Shown here piece after piece: positions 41,152-50,710 of a DNA stretch of 64,000 nt (position 1 is the first letter of the stretch; each line of letters starts with the position of its first letter). The position numbers and the translations under genes are program-made. Location: the NCBI RefSeq assembly GCF_900143535.1, contig NZ_FRFA01000017.1, forward strand, positions 1 through 64,000. Direction: 5' to 3'. The stretch is from Tateyamaria sp. Alg231-49 (GTDB lineage Bacteria; Pseudomonadota; Alphaproteobacteria; Rhodobacterales; Rhodobacteraceae). Under the pieces are notes generated by a model. That model was not told where the DNA came from. It saw nothing but the letters and a program-made list of their open reading frames with translations, and did not search any database.

Positions 41152-42168
41152 TTAGCGGAATGGAGGCGAATACAGCAGGCCGCCTTCTGTCCACTGAGCG
41201 TTCAGGCCACGGGCCAGACCGATTGGTGTGCTTTCGCCGATTGTGGCTTCAAAGATCTCACCGTAGTTCCCGGAGACGGACAGTGCTTTCATCGCCCAGT
41301 CAGCGTCCAGACCCAGCATCTCGCCCAAGGTACCTTCGGTACCCAGCAGACGGTTGATTTCTGGGTTGTTGGTGCCGCTGGCCATCTCGCCGATGTTGGC
41401 GGATGTGACACCCAGCTCTTCCGCTGTGATCAGCGCGTTCAGAGTCCAGCGAACAACATCGCCCCACTCGTTGTCACCGTGACGGACCAGCGGGCCCAGC
41501 GGCTCTTTCGAGATGATTTCTGGCAGCAGAACGTGATCACCAGGTGCTTCGAATGTGGCACGTGTCGCGGCCAGACCAGATGCGTCTGTTGTGAAGACGT
41601 CACATGCACCGGCAAGGTACTGCTGCTGTGCTTCGGCATTGGTTTCGATTGGCACTGGCTCGTAGCTGATGTTGTTGGCACGGAAGTAGTCCGCCAGGTT
41701 CAGCTCGGTTGTTGTACCCGTCTGGATGCACACAGTCGCGCCGTCCAGTTCAGTCGCGGAGGACACGCCCAGCTCTTTTGGAACCATGAAGCCTTGGCCG
41801 TCATAGTAGTTCACGCCGACGAATGTGAACTTGAGGTCCACGTCGCGGCTGAAGGTCCATGTTGTGTTACGCGCCAGCATGTCGATTTCGCCGGATGCAA
41901 GTGCGGTGAAGCGCGTCTTGCCCGTTGTCGGGACGAATTCAACGGCTGTTGGATCACCCAGAACAGCCGCTGCAACAGCGCGGCAGACCGCGACGTCAAA
42001 ACCGTTCCATTCGCCGTTGGCGTCTGGTGCCGCAAAGCCAACCAGACCGGTGGTCACGCCACAGTTAAGTGTTCCGCGTGCTTTTACGTCGTCAAGCGTG
42101 CCAGCTGCCGCAACGCCGGCAGCAACGCCAGCGACGGAGAGCGCGCCAAGAAATACAGATTTTTTCAT
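41152..42168 (-). CDS. aapJ: General L-amino acid ABC transporter substrate-binding protein
   Basis: A 338-residue periplasmic binding protein of the AapJ/BztA family. The ATG at 42168 is chosen because AGGAAGAGG lies upstream and the signal peptide (MKKSVFLGALSVAGVAAG) begins there; the frame is open 17 codons further. Marks include RGTLNCGVTTGLVGFAAPDANGEWNGFDVAVCRA and GLARGLNAQWTEGGLLYSPPFR at the end. It is the first gene of aapJQMP. Confidence 0.95.
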   Translation of the reverse strand: MKKSVFLGALSVAGVAAGVAAAGTLDDVKARGTLNCGVTTGLVGFAAPDANGEWNGFDVAVCRAVAAAVLGDPTAVEFVPTTGKTRFTALASGEIDMLARNTTWTFSRDVDLKFTFVGVNYYDGQGFMVPKELGVSSATELDGATVCIQTGTTTELNLADYFRANNISYEPVPIETNAEAQQQYLAGACDVFTTDASGLAATRATFEAPGDHVLLPEIISKEPLGPLVRHGDNEWGDVVRWTLNALITAEELGVTSANIGEMASGTNNPEINRLLGTEGTLGEMLGLDADWAMKALSVSGNYGEIFEATIGESTPIGLARGLNAQWTEGGLLYSPPFR

Positions 42169-42393
42169 TCTTACCTCTTCCTGATACACCGCCATGTTTT
42201 GGCGGTTTGACCGACGCACATTGAGTGTTCCTGCACGCCGGACGGACTCCCAGAGGGGTTCATCCCCACCTAGTGGGCAGGACCTTGGTCGGATTCCGGC
42301 TTAAACGTCAAGGGGAGTGACGCCAAAAGCGGCGCAATCTGATGAATTCTTGGGCATTTTTTCGGCACATATCCACAGGGCCGCGAATTGCCT

Positions 42394-43098
42394 TTACGCA
42401 GCGTCAAAGAAGGATTTTGCATGAAAAAAAGAGGTTTTCTTGATTTCGGCAACGCTTTCCGCCTCTTCATCAGCGCCCCATTGTTCCTGTTGCCAGATTT
42501 CATCGACCCGGCTGGTTGCCCATACGTCAATCAATAGGTTCATATCTTGGGCAGCAGCAAAACCAAGGATCAGCGACCCGGAAAGGCTTACAAGATCGTG
42601 AAACGCCGCCAATTGGAATTCGCTAAGTGCGTGTACTTGGTCAGACAGCCGCTTGAGGGCATCGGCATCTTGTGATTCGTGAATGACGCCGGTCCGCGGG
42701 TGTAGACGTGCCCCAAGATGCTCTGCAGCCCACGCCAAGTATGGATCCCAAGAGGCGCTTTGGCGTTCAACAAGTTCGGCGGGCGCCTCGGCGCGATAGC
42801 ACAATAGGTCGGCATCCCCATAAGCCGCCAACATGTCGGCCACTTCGGCCTTTTGAATGGCCACTTTGTCGATGGCCGCATTCGCAGAACGGGTGAATGG
42901 CATGGAAGTCGGGTCTACCACGTCTTCCTGGGCGTCCCATTCGGCGGCAATGGCATCGGCCATGGTCTGGGTGGGTACGATCAATCCGGCTTTCGCCGGT
43001 GTCTTCACGGATCGCCCGTCCAGATGGATGGCCCAGCCATCGCTCCCTTCAACGGCAGCCACGTCTTTCCAGAACCGCCTTTGTTTCCACTCGCTCAT
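42394..43098 (-). CDS. ATP12 family F1-ATPase assembly chaperone
   Basis: A 234-residue protein of the ATP12 family, which in mitochondria helps assemble the F1-ATPase alpha subunit. The N-terminal region RFWKDVAAVEGSDGWAIHLDGRSVKTPAKAGL and the later EAPAELVERQSASWDPYLAWA are characteristic of the alphaproteobacterial members. It overlaps the HAD gene by 4 bases and ends a run of coupled minus-strand genes. Its role in bacteria is inferred from the family. Confidence 0.92.
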   Translation of the reverse strand: MSEWKQRRFWKDVAAVEGSDGWAIHLDGRSVKTPAKAGLIVPTQTMADAIAAEWDAQEDVVDPTSMPFTRSANAAIDKVAIQKAEVADMLAAYGDADLLCYRAEAPAELVERQSASWDPYLAWAAEHLGARLHPRTGVIHESQDADALKRLSDQVHALSEFQLAAFHDLVSLSGSLILGFAAAQDMNLLIDVWATSRVDEIWQQEQWGADEEAESVAEIKKTSFFHAKSFFDAA

Positions 43099-43754
43099 GC
43101 GGACGCCTCCAAAACCTTTTCGATGGCCGCAGGCAGGTCGGCAAAACTGTCGACAACTTGGTGTGCTGCGCCCAATTCGGTGCGCGGATGATATCCCCAG
43201 GCAACGCCAATTGCGGCGACACCTGCGTTGGTCGCCATATCCATGTCAAATCGGGTGTCACCCACCATCACAGCGTCACTGGCCTCAATCCCTGTCTCAT
43301 CCAGTGCGGCATGGATCATCGACGGATGCGGTTTTGAGGGGTGAAAATCAGCGACCTGCCGGGTGACGAACATCCCCTCCAGCCCGTGGGCCGCGATCAA
43401 ACTGTCGAGGCCGCGCTTGGATTTCCCGGTTGCGACCCCCAGCAACACGTCATCGCGCCCAGCAAAGTGGTCAAGGGCGTCACGCGCACCGGGATAAAGA
43501 GGGGACGATGCCGCACCCTTGGTGGCCCGCAAATGCGCATAAGTGTCCTTGTAGGACCGCACCATGCGCTCCGTATCCGCCTCAGGGGCCAGTTGGACCA
43601 TGGCCACATCCAGCGATAGGCCAACGATACTCAGGATTTCGGCGCGGGCAGGCACGGCCAGACCAACATCGCCAAAGGCAGCTGTCATGCTGGCCACGAT
43701 ATCACCCTGGCTGTCTACCAGCGTGCCATCGACGTCAAAAACCACCAGACGCAT
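43095..43754 (-). CDS. HAD-family hydrolase, phosphoglycolate phosphatase-like
   Basis: A 219-residue HAD subfamily IA phosphatase. Motif I is VFDVDGTLVDSQ (nucleophile Asp near residue 5), motif II lies around ATGKSKRGL, and motif III is VMVGDTRFDMDMA. The cap helices fit Gph-type enzymes. The substrate is not certain; phosphoglycolate or another small phosphoester is likely. It is coupled to the pseudouridine synthase gene (1-base overlap) and the ATP12 gene (4-base overlap). Confidence 0.88.
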   Translation of the reverse strand: MRLVVFDVDGTLVDSQGDIVASMTAAFGDVGLAVPARAEILSIVGLSLDVAMVQLAPEADTERMVRSYKDTYAHLRATKGAASSPLYPGARDALDHFAGRDDVLLGVATGKSKRGLDSLIAAHGLEGMFVTRQVADFHPSKPHPSMIHAALDETGIEASDAVMVGDTRFDMDMATNAGVAAIGVAWGYHPRTELGAAHQVVDSFADLPAAIEKVLEASA

Positions 43755-44791
43755 CAGATATCCTCAAACGGGTCTTCTGCGGCCAGATCTTCGGTCCAGC
43801 CAAACGTCTCCCATGTCGCGGCCATGTGGTCGGGCAAGTGGGCCGTGATCGTAACAGGTTTGCGGGTGTGAGGATGTTCAAACCGCATCATGCGCGCATG
43901 CAGATGGAGCTTTTTGCTGATCACGCCGCCAATCTGTGCGCCCCAGCCATCACCCATGTTGTCCTGACCCGAGCCACCGTATTTGCCGTCGCCCGCAATC
44001 GGATGACCAATCTCAGCCATATGTGCACGCAACTGGTGGGTGCGCCCCGTGATGGGCTCCATCGCGACCCATGCAGCACGGGAGGCGACACGGTATAGTG
44101 TGGCGTAAAGCGTGCTCGCGCGTTTTGCACCGGGCGTGTTCTCGACCTCGCGCGGGTGCACGGCGATCATCTTTTCGCCCTCGCCGCCCTTGCCGCGCCC
44201 GGGCGCCTTAACCAGTCCGTACTTGATCTCGCCCAGATAGGGTGTCGGCACACCGGCCACCAAGGCCCAGTAAATCTTGCGCGTCTCGCGGTGGCGCATG
44301 GCCGCCGTCAACGCCTTGGCCGCCAACCGGGTACGGGCCAGCAGCAATACGCCAGAGGTGTCCTTGTCCAGACGATGCACAAGGCGCGGCTTGTCCTCAA
44401 ACCCAAAGCGCAGTGCTTCTGCCATCCCGTCCACATGGCGGGTCTGGCCCGAACCGCCTTGGGTCGGCAGACCGGCAGGTTTGTTGATCGCGATCACATG
44501 ATCGTCGCGATAAAGCACGCAAGACTGGATCAACTTGGTGTCAGCCTCGGACACGCCAGTGCGCACCACGGGCGGCGCTTTGCTGTCGGGAATAGGCGGG
44601 ATGCGCACGGCCTGCCCTTCTTCGACACGGGTGTTGGATTTCACCCGGCCACCATCGACACGGCATTCACCCTTGCGGCACATCTTTTCGACCATGCCTT
44701 GGCTCAACTGCGGAAAGCGGCGCTTGAGGAAGCGATCAAGGCGTTGGTCGCCCTCGTCCTCTCCAACAGTAATTGTTTGTACACCGCTCAT
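43754..44791 (-). CDS. RluA-family pseudouridine synthase (RluC/RluD type)
   Basis: A 345-residue RNA-modifying enzyme. An N-terminal S4 RNA-binding domain (QRLDRFLKRRFPQLSQGMVEKMCRKGECRVDG) precedes the catalytic domain with HRLDKDTSGVLLLAR, which holds the nucleophilic Asp. The S4 domain and length fit the RluC/RluD group acting on 23S rRNA; the target site cannot be fixed from sequence. It overlaps crcB by 4 bases. Confidence 0.92.
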   Translation of the reverse strand: MSGVQTITVGEDEGDQRLDRFLKRRFPQLSQGMVEKMCRKGECRVDGGRVKSNTRVEEGQAVRIPPIPDSKAPPVVRTGVSEADTKLIQSCVLYRDDHVIAINKPAGLPTQGGSGQTRHVDGMAEALRFGFEDKPRLVHRLDKDTSGVLLLARTRLAAKALTAAMRHRETRKIYWALVAGVPTPYLGEIKYGLVKAPGRGKGGEGEKMIAVHPREVENTPGAKRASTLYATLYRVASRAAWVAMEPITGRTHQLRAHMAEIGHPIAGDGKYGGSGQDNMGDGWGAQIGGVISKKLHLHARMMRFEHPHTRKPVTITAHLPDHMAATWETFGWTEDLAAEDPFEDI

Positions 44792-45168
44792 GACAACACC
44801 CCGCGCGCCGAGACAAGACCAAGGGCAAGCGCACCAACCGAAAGGCCTACAGAAAACAATATGTACAAGCTCGCCGAGACAATCTGGCCACGCTCGATCA
44901 GGTTCACCGTCTCAAGTGAAAATGCCGAAAACGTGGTGAAACCCCCAAGGATACCCGTCATCACGAAAGGCGACAGATGCGTCAGCCCACGCTGCGCGGC
45001 GACCACCACAAAAACGCCCATCAGGAACGATCCGATCACGTTGACCATGATGATGGCGAGCGGAAACTCAGTGCGACCAAACGCGCGCAACACGGCCACG
45101 CCAGTCAGCCAGCGCAACGACGCACCAATCGCCCCACCAAGGGCCACAGAAGATAGGGTTGTAAACAT
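44788..45168 (-). CDS. crcB: Fluoride efflux channel CrcB
   Basis: A 126-residue membrane protein with four helices, a member of the Fluc/CrcB fluoride channels that work as dual-topology dimers. The ATG at 45168 gives MFTTLSSVALGGAIGASLRWLTG, the usual opening; the central GILGGFTTFSAFSLE is the channel signature, including the Phe pair. The longer open frame would add 21 residues without a signal. I see no fluoride riboswitch upstream. It lies 31 bases after rarA. Confidence 0.93.
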   Translation of the reverse strand: MFTTLSSVALGGAIGASLRWLTGVAVLRAFGRTEFPLAIIMVNVIGSFLMGVFVVVAAQRGLTHLSPFVMTGILGGFTTFSAFSLETVNLIERGQIVSASLYILFSVGLSVGALALGLVSARGVLS

Positions 45169-45199
45169 GCGCGGTCTCTTTACCAGCAGCGCGCAAGAG

Positions 45200-46504
45200 T
45201 CAACTCTGCCGCTTGGTCCTGAGACGCGCAAAGTAATCCAGCCGCTTTTTCAGATCCCGCTCAAACCCACGCTCGACAGGTTGATAGAGGTCGGGGCGCT
45301 CCATCCCGTCAGGAAAGTAGTTCGCACCGGAAAATCCGTCTTCGGCATCATGATCATAGGCATAGTTGTCGCCATATCCCTGATCCTTCATCAACGCCGT
45401 CGGCGCATTAAGGATGTGTTTTGGCGGCGGGTGCGATCCGGTTTGTTTGGCCGCCTTACGCGCGCCCTTGTAGGCCACATAGGCCGCATTGGATTTCGGG
45501 GCCAACGCCAGATAGACCAACGCCTGCGCCAACGCCAATTCGCCCTCAGGAGAACCAAGCCGCTCGTACGTTTCCCAAGACTGCAAACACACCGCCTGCG
45601 CCTGTGGATCAGCAAGGCCGATATCCTCAATCGCCATCCGCGTTATACGGCGGGCCAGATAACGCGGGTCCTCGCCCCCTTCCAACATCCGCGCAAACCA
45701 ATAGAGCGACGCATCCGGGTCTGATCCCCGCACCGATTTATGTAGTGCTGAAATCAGGTTGTAGTGGGCGTCGCCCGACTTGTCGTATTGTGCCGCACGG
45801 CGCATCAGACGGGTGGCAAGGGCATCTCTGTCTAGCCTCTCGTCAATTTTCCACGCGGCGACCTGTTCGATCAGGTTCAGCAGTGCGCGCCCGTCTCCAT
45901 CCGCCATTTCAAGCAGCGCTGCACGCGCCTCGGCTTCGAGCGGGAGGGCCATACCCAACTCATGCTCCGCCCGTTGCGCCATCAATTCAAGGTCTGCGAG
46001 GTCGAGCCGTTCCAGCACCAAAACCTGTGCACGAGACAGAACAGCAGCGTTCAACTCAAAGCTTGGGTTCTCTGTCGTGGCCCCAACCAGCAGGATTGTT
46101 CCGTCCTCCATATGCGGCAGGAACCCATCCTGTTGCGCCTTGTTGAAGCGGTGGATTTCGTCAACGAACAAAAGCGTGCCCTGCCCGTTCTGACGCCGGA
46201 TGCGGGCCGCTTCGAACACTTTTTTGAGGTCCGGGACACCTGTGAATATCGCCGAGATTTGGACGAAATGCAGGTCTGTGTCATGGGCAAGTAGCCGGGC
46301 GATGGTCGTTTTGCCCACGCCGGGCGGACCCCAAAAGATCAACGATCCCAGCGCGCCTGCCTCAAGCATCACCGTCAGCGGTGCATCCGGCCCCAGCACT
46401 TGGCGTTGGCCAATAACCTCGCTCAACGTTTTGGGGCGCAGGCGGTCAGCAAGGGGGCGGTGTCCGCTTTCCGCCACTTCACCGGTGTCAAACAGGTCAG
46501 CCAT
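45200..46504 (-). CDS. rarA: Replication-associated recombination protein A (AAA ATPase)
   Basis: A 434-residue clamp-loader-like AAA+ ATPase of the RarA/MgsA/WRNIP1 family, acting at stalled replication forks. Walker A is GPPGVGKTT, Walker B is LLFVDEIHRFNKAQQD, sensor 1 is GATTENPSFELN, and the tetramerisation domain contains KSVRGSDPDASLYWFARMLEGGEDPRY. The N-terminal PLADRLRPKTLSEVIGQ is standard. Its ATG is adjacent to the stop of the Do-like protease gene. Confidence 0.95.
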   Translation of the reverse strand: MADLFDTGEVAESGHRPLADRLRPKTLSEVIGQRQVLGPDAPLTVMLEAGALGSLIFWGPPGVGKTTIARLLAHDTDLHFVQISAIFTGVPDLKKVFEAARIRRQNGQGTLLFVDEIHRFNKAQQDGFLPHMEDGTILLVGATTENPSFELNAAVLSRAQVLVLERLDLADLELMAQRAEHELGMALPLEAEARAALLEMADGDGRALLNLIEQVAAWKIDERLDRDALATRLMRRAAQYDKSGDAHYNLISALHKSVRGSDPDASLYWFARMLEGGEDPRYLARRITRMAIEDIGLADPQAQAVCLQSWETYERLGSPEGELALAQALVYLALAPKSNAAYVAYKGARKAAKQTGSHPPPKHILNAPTALMKDQGYGDNYAYDHDAEDGFSGANYFPDGMERPDLYQPVERGFERDLKKRLDYFARLRTKRQS

Positions 46505-47881
46505 CTAAAAGCGCAACATGACGCGGCCGCCGCGTCGCAGCGCTTGAACACGGGTGCCACGGCGCGCATTCCCTAAGGCCTCAGCTGCATCCTTGGGATA
46601 CTTGATATCTCGTCGATCAATGGCTTGAAGGATATCACCCACGCGCAGCCCAACACGCGCGCCAAGTGTCCCAAGACCAGTGACCACAACCCCTGATGCC
46701 TCCAACGGCAGGCGCATTTCCGCGATCACAGCGGGGTTGATCTGCGCCACCGACAGTCCCGGCAAGGCGGCATCTTCAGGTAACGTGATCTCGCCGCGCG
46801 GCGGGTCCTCCGGCGGAGGGATCATCTTGACCTTCACATCCGACAACTCTCCATCGCGAAGACGGGTCATAACAACCGTGTTTTCTCCGCTGGACAGCCC
46901 CATGTGAAAAAGCATCTCGCCCGGGCTGTGCACTTCCTGGCCGTCCACGGCGATTACAACATCGCCCACGTCAAATCCGGCCTCTGCCAGTGGGCTAGCC
47001 GGGTGGAGGCCCGCAAGTATGATCCCGCCGGGTCGATCCAATTCCAGCATCTGTGCCAGATCCGAATCCACAACTTGCCCGGTCGCCCCAGCCCAGGGGC
47101 GTTGAAACCGGTCATTGCCCTCTTCCGCCTGCCGGACAAAGGCCGCGATCAGGTCCGATGGAATGGCAAAGCCAATCCCGTTCGATCCACCCGACCGGCT
47201 CAGGATACGTGTATTCACGCCGATCAGCTGCCCGTCCATCCCGACAAGCGCACCGCCTGAATTTCCGGGGTTGATCGGAGCATCTGTCTGGATGAAGTAG
47301 CCGAGACCGCTGCCGCCTGCCCCACCAGAACGGGCAAGGCCGGAGACGATCCCCGAGGACACTGTCTGGCCGACGCCAAACGGATTGCCGATGGCCAGCA
47401 CCAATTCGCCAACTTCTACCGTTCCGCTGTCTCGCAGCGGCAGAAACGGCAGATCTTCGACTTCATCAATCTGCAAAATAGCGAGGTCACTGTCAGCATC
47501 CCCAAGCAACACACGAGCACTATATTCGCGCCGGTCATTGAGCACGATGCGGATGTCCGTAGCCTGCCCGACCACGTGATAGTTGGACACAACAATGCCA
47601 TCCGAGGACAGGATTACGCCAGAACCAAGAGAATTCTGCACGCGCGGGCGCGGCTCTCCAAAGCCTTCGAAGAAACGTTCAAAGAACGGATCATTCATCA
47701 ACGGCGTACGCTGGCGGCTCTGGGTGACGACCTTGGCATAAATGTTGACAACTGCGGGGGCCGTTTCACGCACAAGCGGCGCAAAACTTAAGGAAATCTC
47801 GGCTTGGCTTTCCGGCAACCGCGTCTGCGCACTGGCCATCAGGGGCAGGACACAGAACAGAAAGGCGATGAGATACTTCAT
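46505..47881 (-). CDS. Do/DegP-like periplasmic serine protease
   Basis: A 458-residue HtrA-family protease with a signal peptide (MKYLIAFLFCVLPLMASAQT). The catalytic triad is His102 (SNYHVVG), Asp132 (DADSDLA) and Ser208 (GNSGGAL). Two PDZ domains follow (about 255-340 and 365-455). It should degrade or refold damaged envelope proteins. The ATG at 47881 starts exactly at the signal peptide; the frame is open 6 codons upstream. It is the first gene of the coupled run ending in the ATP12 gene and lies just after the ribosomal-cluster terminator. Confidence 0.92.
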   Translation of the reverse strand: MKYLIAFLFCVLPLMASAQTRLPESQAEISLSFAPLVRETAPAVVNIYAKVVTQSRQRTPLMNDPFFERFFEGFGEPRPRVQNSLGSGVILSSDGIVVSNYHVVGQATDIRIVLNDRREYSARVLLGDADSDLAILQIDEVEDLPFLPLRDSGTVEVGELVLAIGNPFGVGQTVSSGIVSGLARSGGAGGSGLGYFIQTDAPINPGNSGGALVGMDGQLIGVNTRILSRSGGSNGIGFAIPSDLIAAFVRQAEEGNDRFQRPWAGATGQVVDSDLAQMLELDRPGGIILAGLHPASPLAEAGFDVGDVVIAVDGQEVHSPGEMLFHMGLSSGENTVVMTRLRDGELSDVKVKMIPPPEDPPRGEITLPEDAALPGLSVAQINPAVIAEMRLPLEASGVVVTGLGTLGARVGLRVGDILQAIDRRDIKYPKDAAEALGNARRGTRVQALRRGGRVMLRF

Positions 47882-47950
47882 GGTCATTAGGATATGCAAA
47901 TGACCAACTGGGAATGCAAGGCGGCATCCCGTGTGAAGCCGAAGGTCACA

Positions 47951-47980
47951 AAAGAAAAACCCCCGCCGAAGCAGGGGTTT
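47951..47980 (-). terminator. Rho-independent terminator after rplQ
   Basis: On the minus strand a GC-rich stem (AAACCCCTGC / GCGGGGGTTT, TTCG-containing loop) is followed by TTTTCTTTT, about 25 bases after the rplQ stop. It should end the ribosomal protein/rpoA transcript. Confidence 0.9.
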
Positions 47981-48006
47981 GATCAGATTTCATCGAGGGC
48001 AGAAGA

Positions 48007-48426
48007 TTACTCTTCTGCGGCGTCTTCGGCAGCAACGCGGGCCTTGTCGGACGCGCCTTTGGCGTCACGGTCGCGGTCAACGAATTCGATGATGGCCATG
48101 GGCGCCATGTCGCCATAGCGGAAACCCGCCTTGAGGACACGCACATAGCCGCCCTGACGTTCGGCGTAGCGTGGGCCAAGAACGTCAAAGAGTTTGGCAA
48201 CGTACTGCTCTTCTTTCAGCTTTGCACCGGCCTGACGGCGGGCGTGCAAGTCGCCACGTTTGGCAAGCGTGATCAGCTTTTCAACGATCGGGCGCAATTC
48301 TTTGGCCTTGGGCAATGTTGTCTTGATTTGCTCATGTTCGATGAGCGAGCCTGCCATGTTCGAGAACAACGCTTTGCGGTGTTCATGGGTCCGGTTCAGG
48401 CGGCGGTAACCACGTGCGTGACGCAT
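48007..48426 (-). CDS. rplQ: 50S ribosomal protein L17
   Basis: A 139-residue L17 beginning [20 protein letters not shown], an exact family opening. The C-terminal tail ([17 protein letters not shown]) is the acidic extension common in this group. It is the last gene of the cluster. A 194-base spacer with several hairpins separates it from rpoA. Confidence 0.97.
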   Translation of the reverse strand: MRHARGYRRLNRTHEHRKALFSNMAGSLIEHEQIKTTLPKAKELRPIVEKLITLAKRGDLHARRQAGAKLKEEQYVAKLFDVLGPRYAERQGGYVRVLKAGFRYGDMAPMAIIEFVDRDRDAKGASDKARVAAEDAAEE

Positions 48427-48546
48427 TTTCTAGTCTCCAATTTGGTGCCCTCTACGGGCTGTTTTACTTTGTCCGGCCTTCGATGCGTGTCTCAGGCTCT
48501 CCTTGGGGTCACCGTTTTCCGTAGGAAAGCGGGTAACCCGAAAATT

Positions 48547-48611
48547 GTCCGCCCAGAGGCGGGCAATGAAAGGGCATATGCCCAGTCGTCAGGTGGGCGT
48601 AACCGCCCACC
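48547..48611 (-). repeat. Three successive hairpins in the rpoA-rplQ spacer
   Basis: The spacer between rpoA and rplQ holds three inverted repeats in a row: GTCCGCC / GGCGGGC (48547-48564), the perfect palindrome GGGCATATGCCC (48572-48583) and GGTGGGCG / CGCCCACC with loop TAAC (48592-48611). None is followed by a T-run on the minus strand. They may mark RNA processing or control of L17 expression; the role is inferred. Confidence 0.6.
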
Positions 48612-48620
48612 CAAGTGGCT

Positions 48621-49637
48621 TTAGAAGTTGTCTTCGAACTTCTTGGCCAGATCTTCGATGTTGTCCGGTGGCCAGTCTTCGACGTCCATGCCGAGGTGCA
48701 GACCCATGCCAGACAGCACTTCCTTGATCTCGTTCAAGGACTTGCGGCCAAAGTTTGGCGTGCGCAGCATCTCTGCTTCGGTCTTCTGGATCAGATCGCC
48801 AATATACACGATATTGTCGTTCTTCAGGCAGTTTGCCGAACGCACAGACAGTTCCAGTTCGTCCACTTTCTTCAGCAGAAGCGGGTTGAACTCGAGACCA
48901 TCATCATCATCCGCACGAGACGCAGACTCAGGCTCGTCAAAGTTGACGAAGATGCCCAGCTGGTCCTGAAGAATACGCGCGGCGAAAGCCACGGCATCGT
49001 CAGGCGTGATAGAGCCATCGGTTTCGACCTTCATGGTCAGCTTGTCATAGTCCAGCACCTGGCCCTCACGGGTGGGCTGCACATCATAGCTGACTTTTTT
49101 GACGGGCGAATAGATCGCATCGATCGGGATCAGGCCGATTGGTGCGTCTTCTGGCTTGTTCTTTTCAGCCGAGACATAGCCCTTGCCTGTGTTCACAGTC
49201 AGTTCCATGAACACGTCAGCACCGTCGTCGAGGTGGCAGATAACCAGATCGCGGTTCAGCACTTCAATGCCGGCGCTTTCGGAAATGTCACCTGCGGTGA
49301 CAACACCCGGGCCTTTGGCCGAAATCGACAGACGCTTGGGGCCTTCGACTTCCATGCGCAAGGAAACCTGCTTGAGGTTCAGGATAACGTCGGTGACGTC
49401 CTCGCGCACACCGGCGATGGACGAGAACTCGTGCAGCACGTTGTCGATCTGCACGGATGTGATCGCCGCACCTTGCAGCGACGACATCAGCACGCGGCGC
49501 ACCGCATTGCCCAGTGTCAGACCAAAGCCGCGCTCCAGCGGTTCGGCGACAACAGTCGCTTGACGCGCGGGTTCATTGCCCGGCTTCACTTCCAATTGTT
49601 GTGGCTTGATCAACTCAGCCCAGTTCTTATGGATCAT
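48621..49637 (-). CDS. rpoA: DNA-directed RNA polymerase subunit alpha
   Basis: A 338-residue alpha subunit of RNA polymerase. The N-terminal assembly domain ([24 protein letters not shown]) and C-terminal domain that contacts DNA and activators ([30 protein letters not shown]) are complete. The ATG at 49637 ([17 protein letters not shown]) is the family start; the frame extends 20 codons upstream without a good reason. It is flanked by rpsK and rplQ as in most bacteria. Confidence 0.97.
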   Translation of the reverse strand: MIHKNWAELIKPQQLEVKPGNEPARQATVVAEPLERGFGLTLGNAVRRVLMSSLQGAAITSVQIDNVLHEFSSIAGVREDVTDVILNLKQVSLRMEVEGPKRLSISAKGPGVVTAGDISESAGIEVLNRDLVICHLDDGADVFMELTVNTGKGYVSAEKNKPEDAPIGLIPIDAIYSPVKKVSYDVQPTREGQVLDYDKLTMKVETDGSITPDDAVAFAARILQDQLGIFVNFDEPESASRADDDDGLEFNPLLLKKVDELELSVRSANCLKNDNIVYIGDLIQKTEAEMLRTPNFGRKSLNEIKEVLSGMGLHLGMDVEDWPPDNIEDLAKKFEDNF

Positions 49638-49753
49638 GCGTCCCTCCATTCTTGCCTGCTCTCCATGTCCTAAAAGATCAGGCGCCCGAGGTTTCAAAAA
49701 GCGTATTGGGACCGCACGTTGTCACGCGGCCCCGATCGAAATTCATGTGTCGC

Positions 49754-50146
49754 TTAGACGCGGCGACGCTTGGGTGGGCGGCAGCCGTTGTGAGCCATTG
49801 GCGTCACGTCTTTGATCGACGTGATGTTAAAGCCAACAGCAGCCAGCGCGCGCAGTGCCGATTCACGACCCGAACCGGGGCCCTGCACTTCGACTTCGAG
49901 CGTCTTGACGCCGTGATCCTGAGCCTTTTTGCCCGCATCTTCCGCAGCCATCTGGGCAGCGTAAGGTGTGGACTTCCGCGAGCCTTTGAAGCCCATGGTT
50001 CCAGCGCTGGACCATGCAATAGCGTTGCCTTGCACGTCCGAGATCAGGATCTTGGTGTTGTTGAATGAAGAATTCACATGCGCCACTCCAGCGGCGATGT
50101 TTTTGGAGACCTTTTTCTTGGTCACCCGGCGAGTATCACGTGCCAT
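49754..50146 (-). CDS. rpsK: 30S ribosomal protein S11
   Basis: A 130-residue S11 with [18 protein letters not shown] near the N-terminus and the C-terminal [18 protein letters not shown], where the Asn-Gly may form isoaspartate in other bacteria. It is located between rpsM (12-base gap) and rpoA and forms part of the 30S platform. Confidence 0.97.
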   Translation of the reverse strand: MARDTRRVTKKKVSKNIAAGVAHVNSSFNNTKILISDVQGNAIAWSSAGTMGFKGSRKSTPYAAQMAAEDAGKKAQDHGVKTLEVEVQGPGSGRESALRALAAVGFNITSIKDVTPMAHNGCRPPKRRRV

Positions 50147-50158
50147 TGGTGCGTCTCC

Positions 50159-50527
50159 TTATTTCTTCTTACCGGCAATGGCCTTTGCGGGGCCTTTGCG
50201 GGTGCGAGCATTGGTGTGGGTGCGCTGACCGCGAACGGGCAGGTTGCGACGGTGACGCAGGCCGCGGTAGCAACCAAGGTCCATCAAGCGTTTGATGTTC
50301 ATCTGCGTGTCACGGCGCAGGTCGCCTTCGACGGTATAGTTTTCGTCGATGTACTCGCGCACTTTCAGGACTTCGGCGTCGCTCAGCTCGTTCACACGAC
50401 GGCTGGCGTCGATCCCGACGGCTTCGCAGATTTCTTTGGCGGATGTGTTACCGATGCCTGTAATGTAGGTCAGTGCAATCGGAACGCGCTTGGCTGTGGG
50501 GATGTTGACCCCTGCAATACGTGCCAT
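50159..50527 (-). CDS. rpsM: 30S ribosomal protein S13
   Basis: A 122-residue S13 starting [22 protein letters not shown] and ending in the basic tail [17 protein letters not shown]. It contacts the P-site region and the 50S subunit. It follows adk after a 183-base spacer, the largest gap in this half of the cluster, so an internal promoter is possible. Confidence 0.97.
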   Translation of the reverse strand: MARIAGVNIPTAKRVPIALTYITGIGNTSAKEICEAVGIDASRRVNELSDAEVLKVREYIDENYTVEGDLRRDTQMNIKRLMDLGCYRGLRHRRNLPVRGQRTHTNARTRKGPAKAIAGKKK

Positions 50528-50710
50528 GAAGGCTTTCCTTTTCGTTGCGAGCCCGTAGTTCCGGGCCCTTTTTTCACAACATAAGGCCCAAGGATTTTGC
50601 CCCCGGGCCTGCCGCTGATCAGGTGATCCGACGGGACGCGTTCCCGTCTTTGATTCTCGTTAGAGATGGCGTGGAATAGGCGTTGTTTTGTGAGGCGTCA
50701 ACCCCTGTGC

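Noticed and set aside
41059-42210. Plus-strand open frame of 383 codons opposite aapJ
   Set aside because: aapJ is clear on the minus strand with signal peptide and ribosome site; the opposite frame is Cys/Gln/His-rich and unlike any family.
45169-45199. Fluoride riboswitch upstream of crcB
   Set aside because: Only 31 bases separate crcB from rarA, too few for the riboswitch fold.
44156-45724. Plus-strand open frame of 522 codons across rluA-type, crcB and rarA genes
   Set aside because: It crosses three well-supported minus-strand genes and has no recognisable domain.
48615-49673. Plus-strand open frame of 352 codons opposite rpoA
   Set aside because: It is antisense to rpoA, whose identity is certain.
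50550-50572. GCCCG...CGGGC stem followed by six T, like a terminator on the plus strand
   Set aside because: No plus-strand gene leads into it. On the minus strand it lies upstream of rpsM and would read as A-run before the stem.
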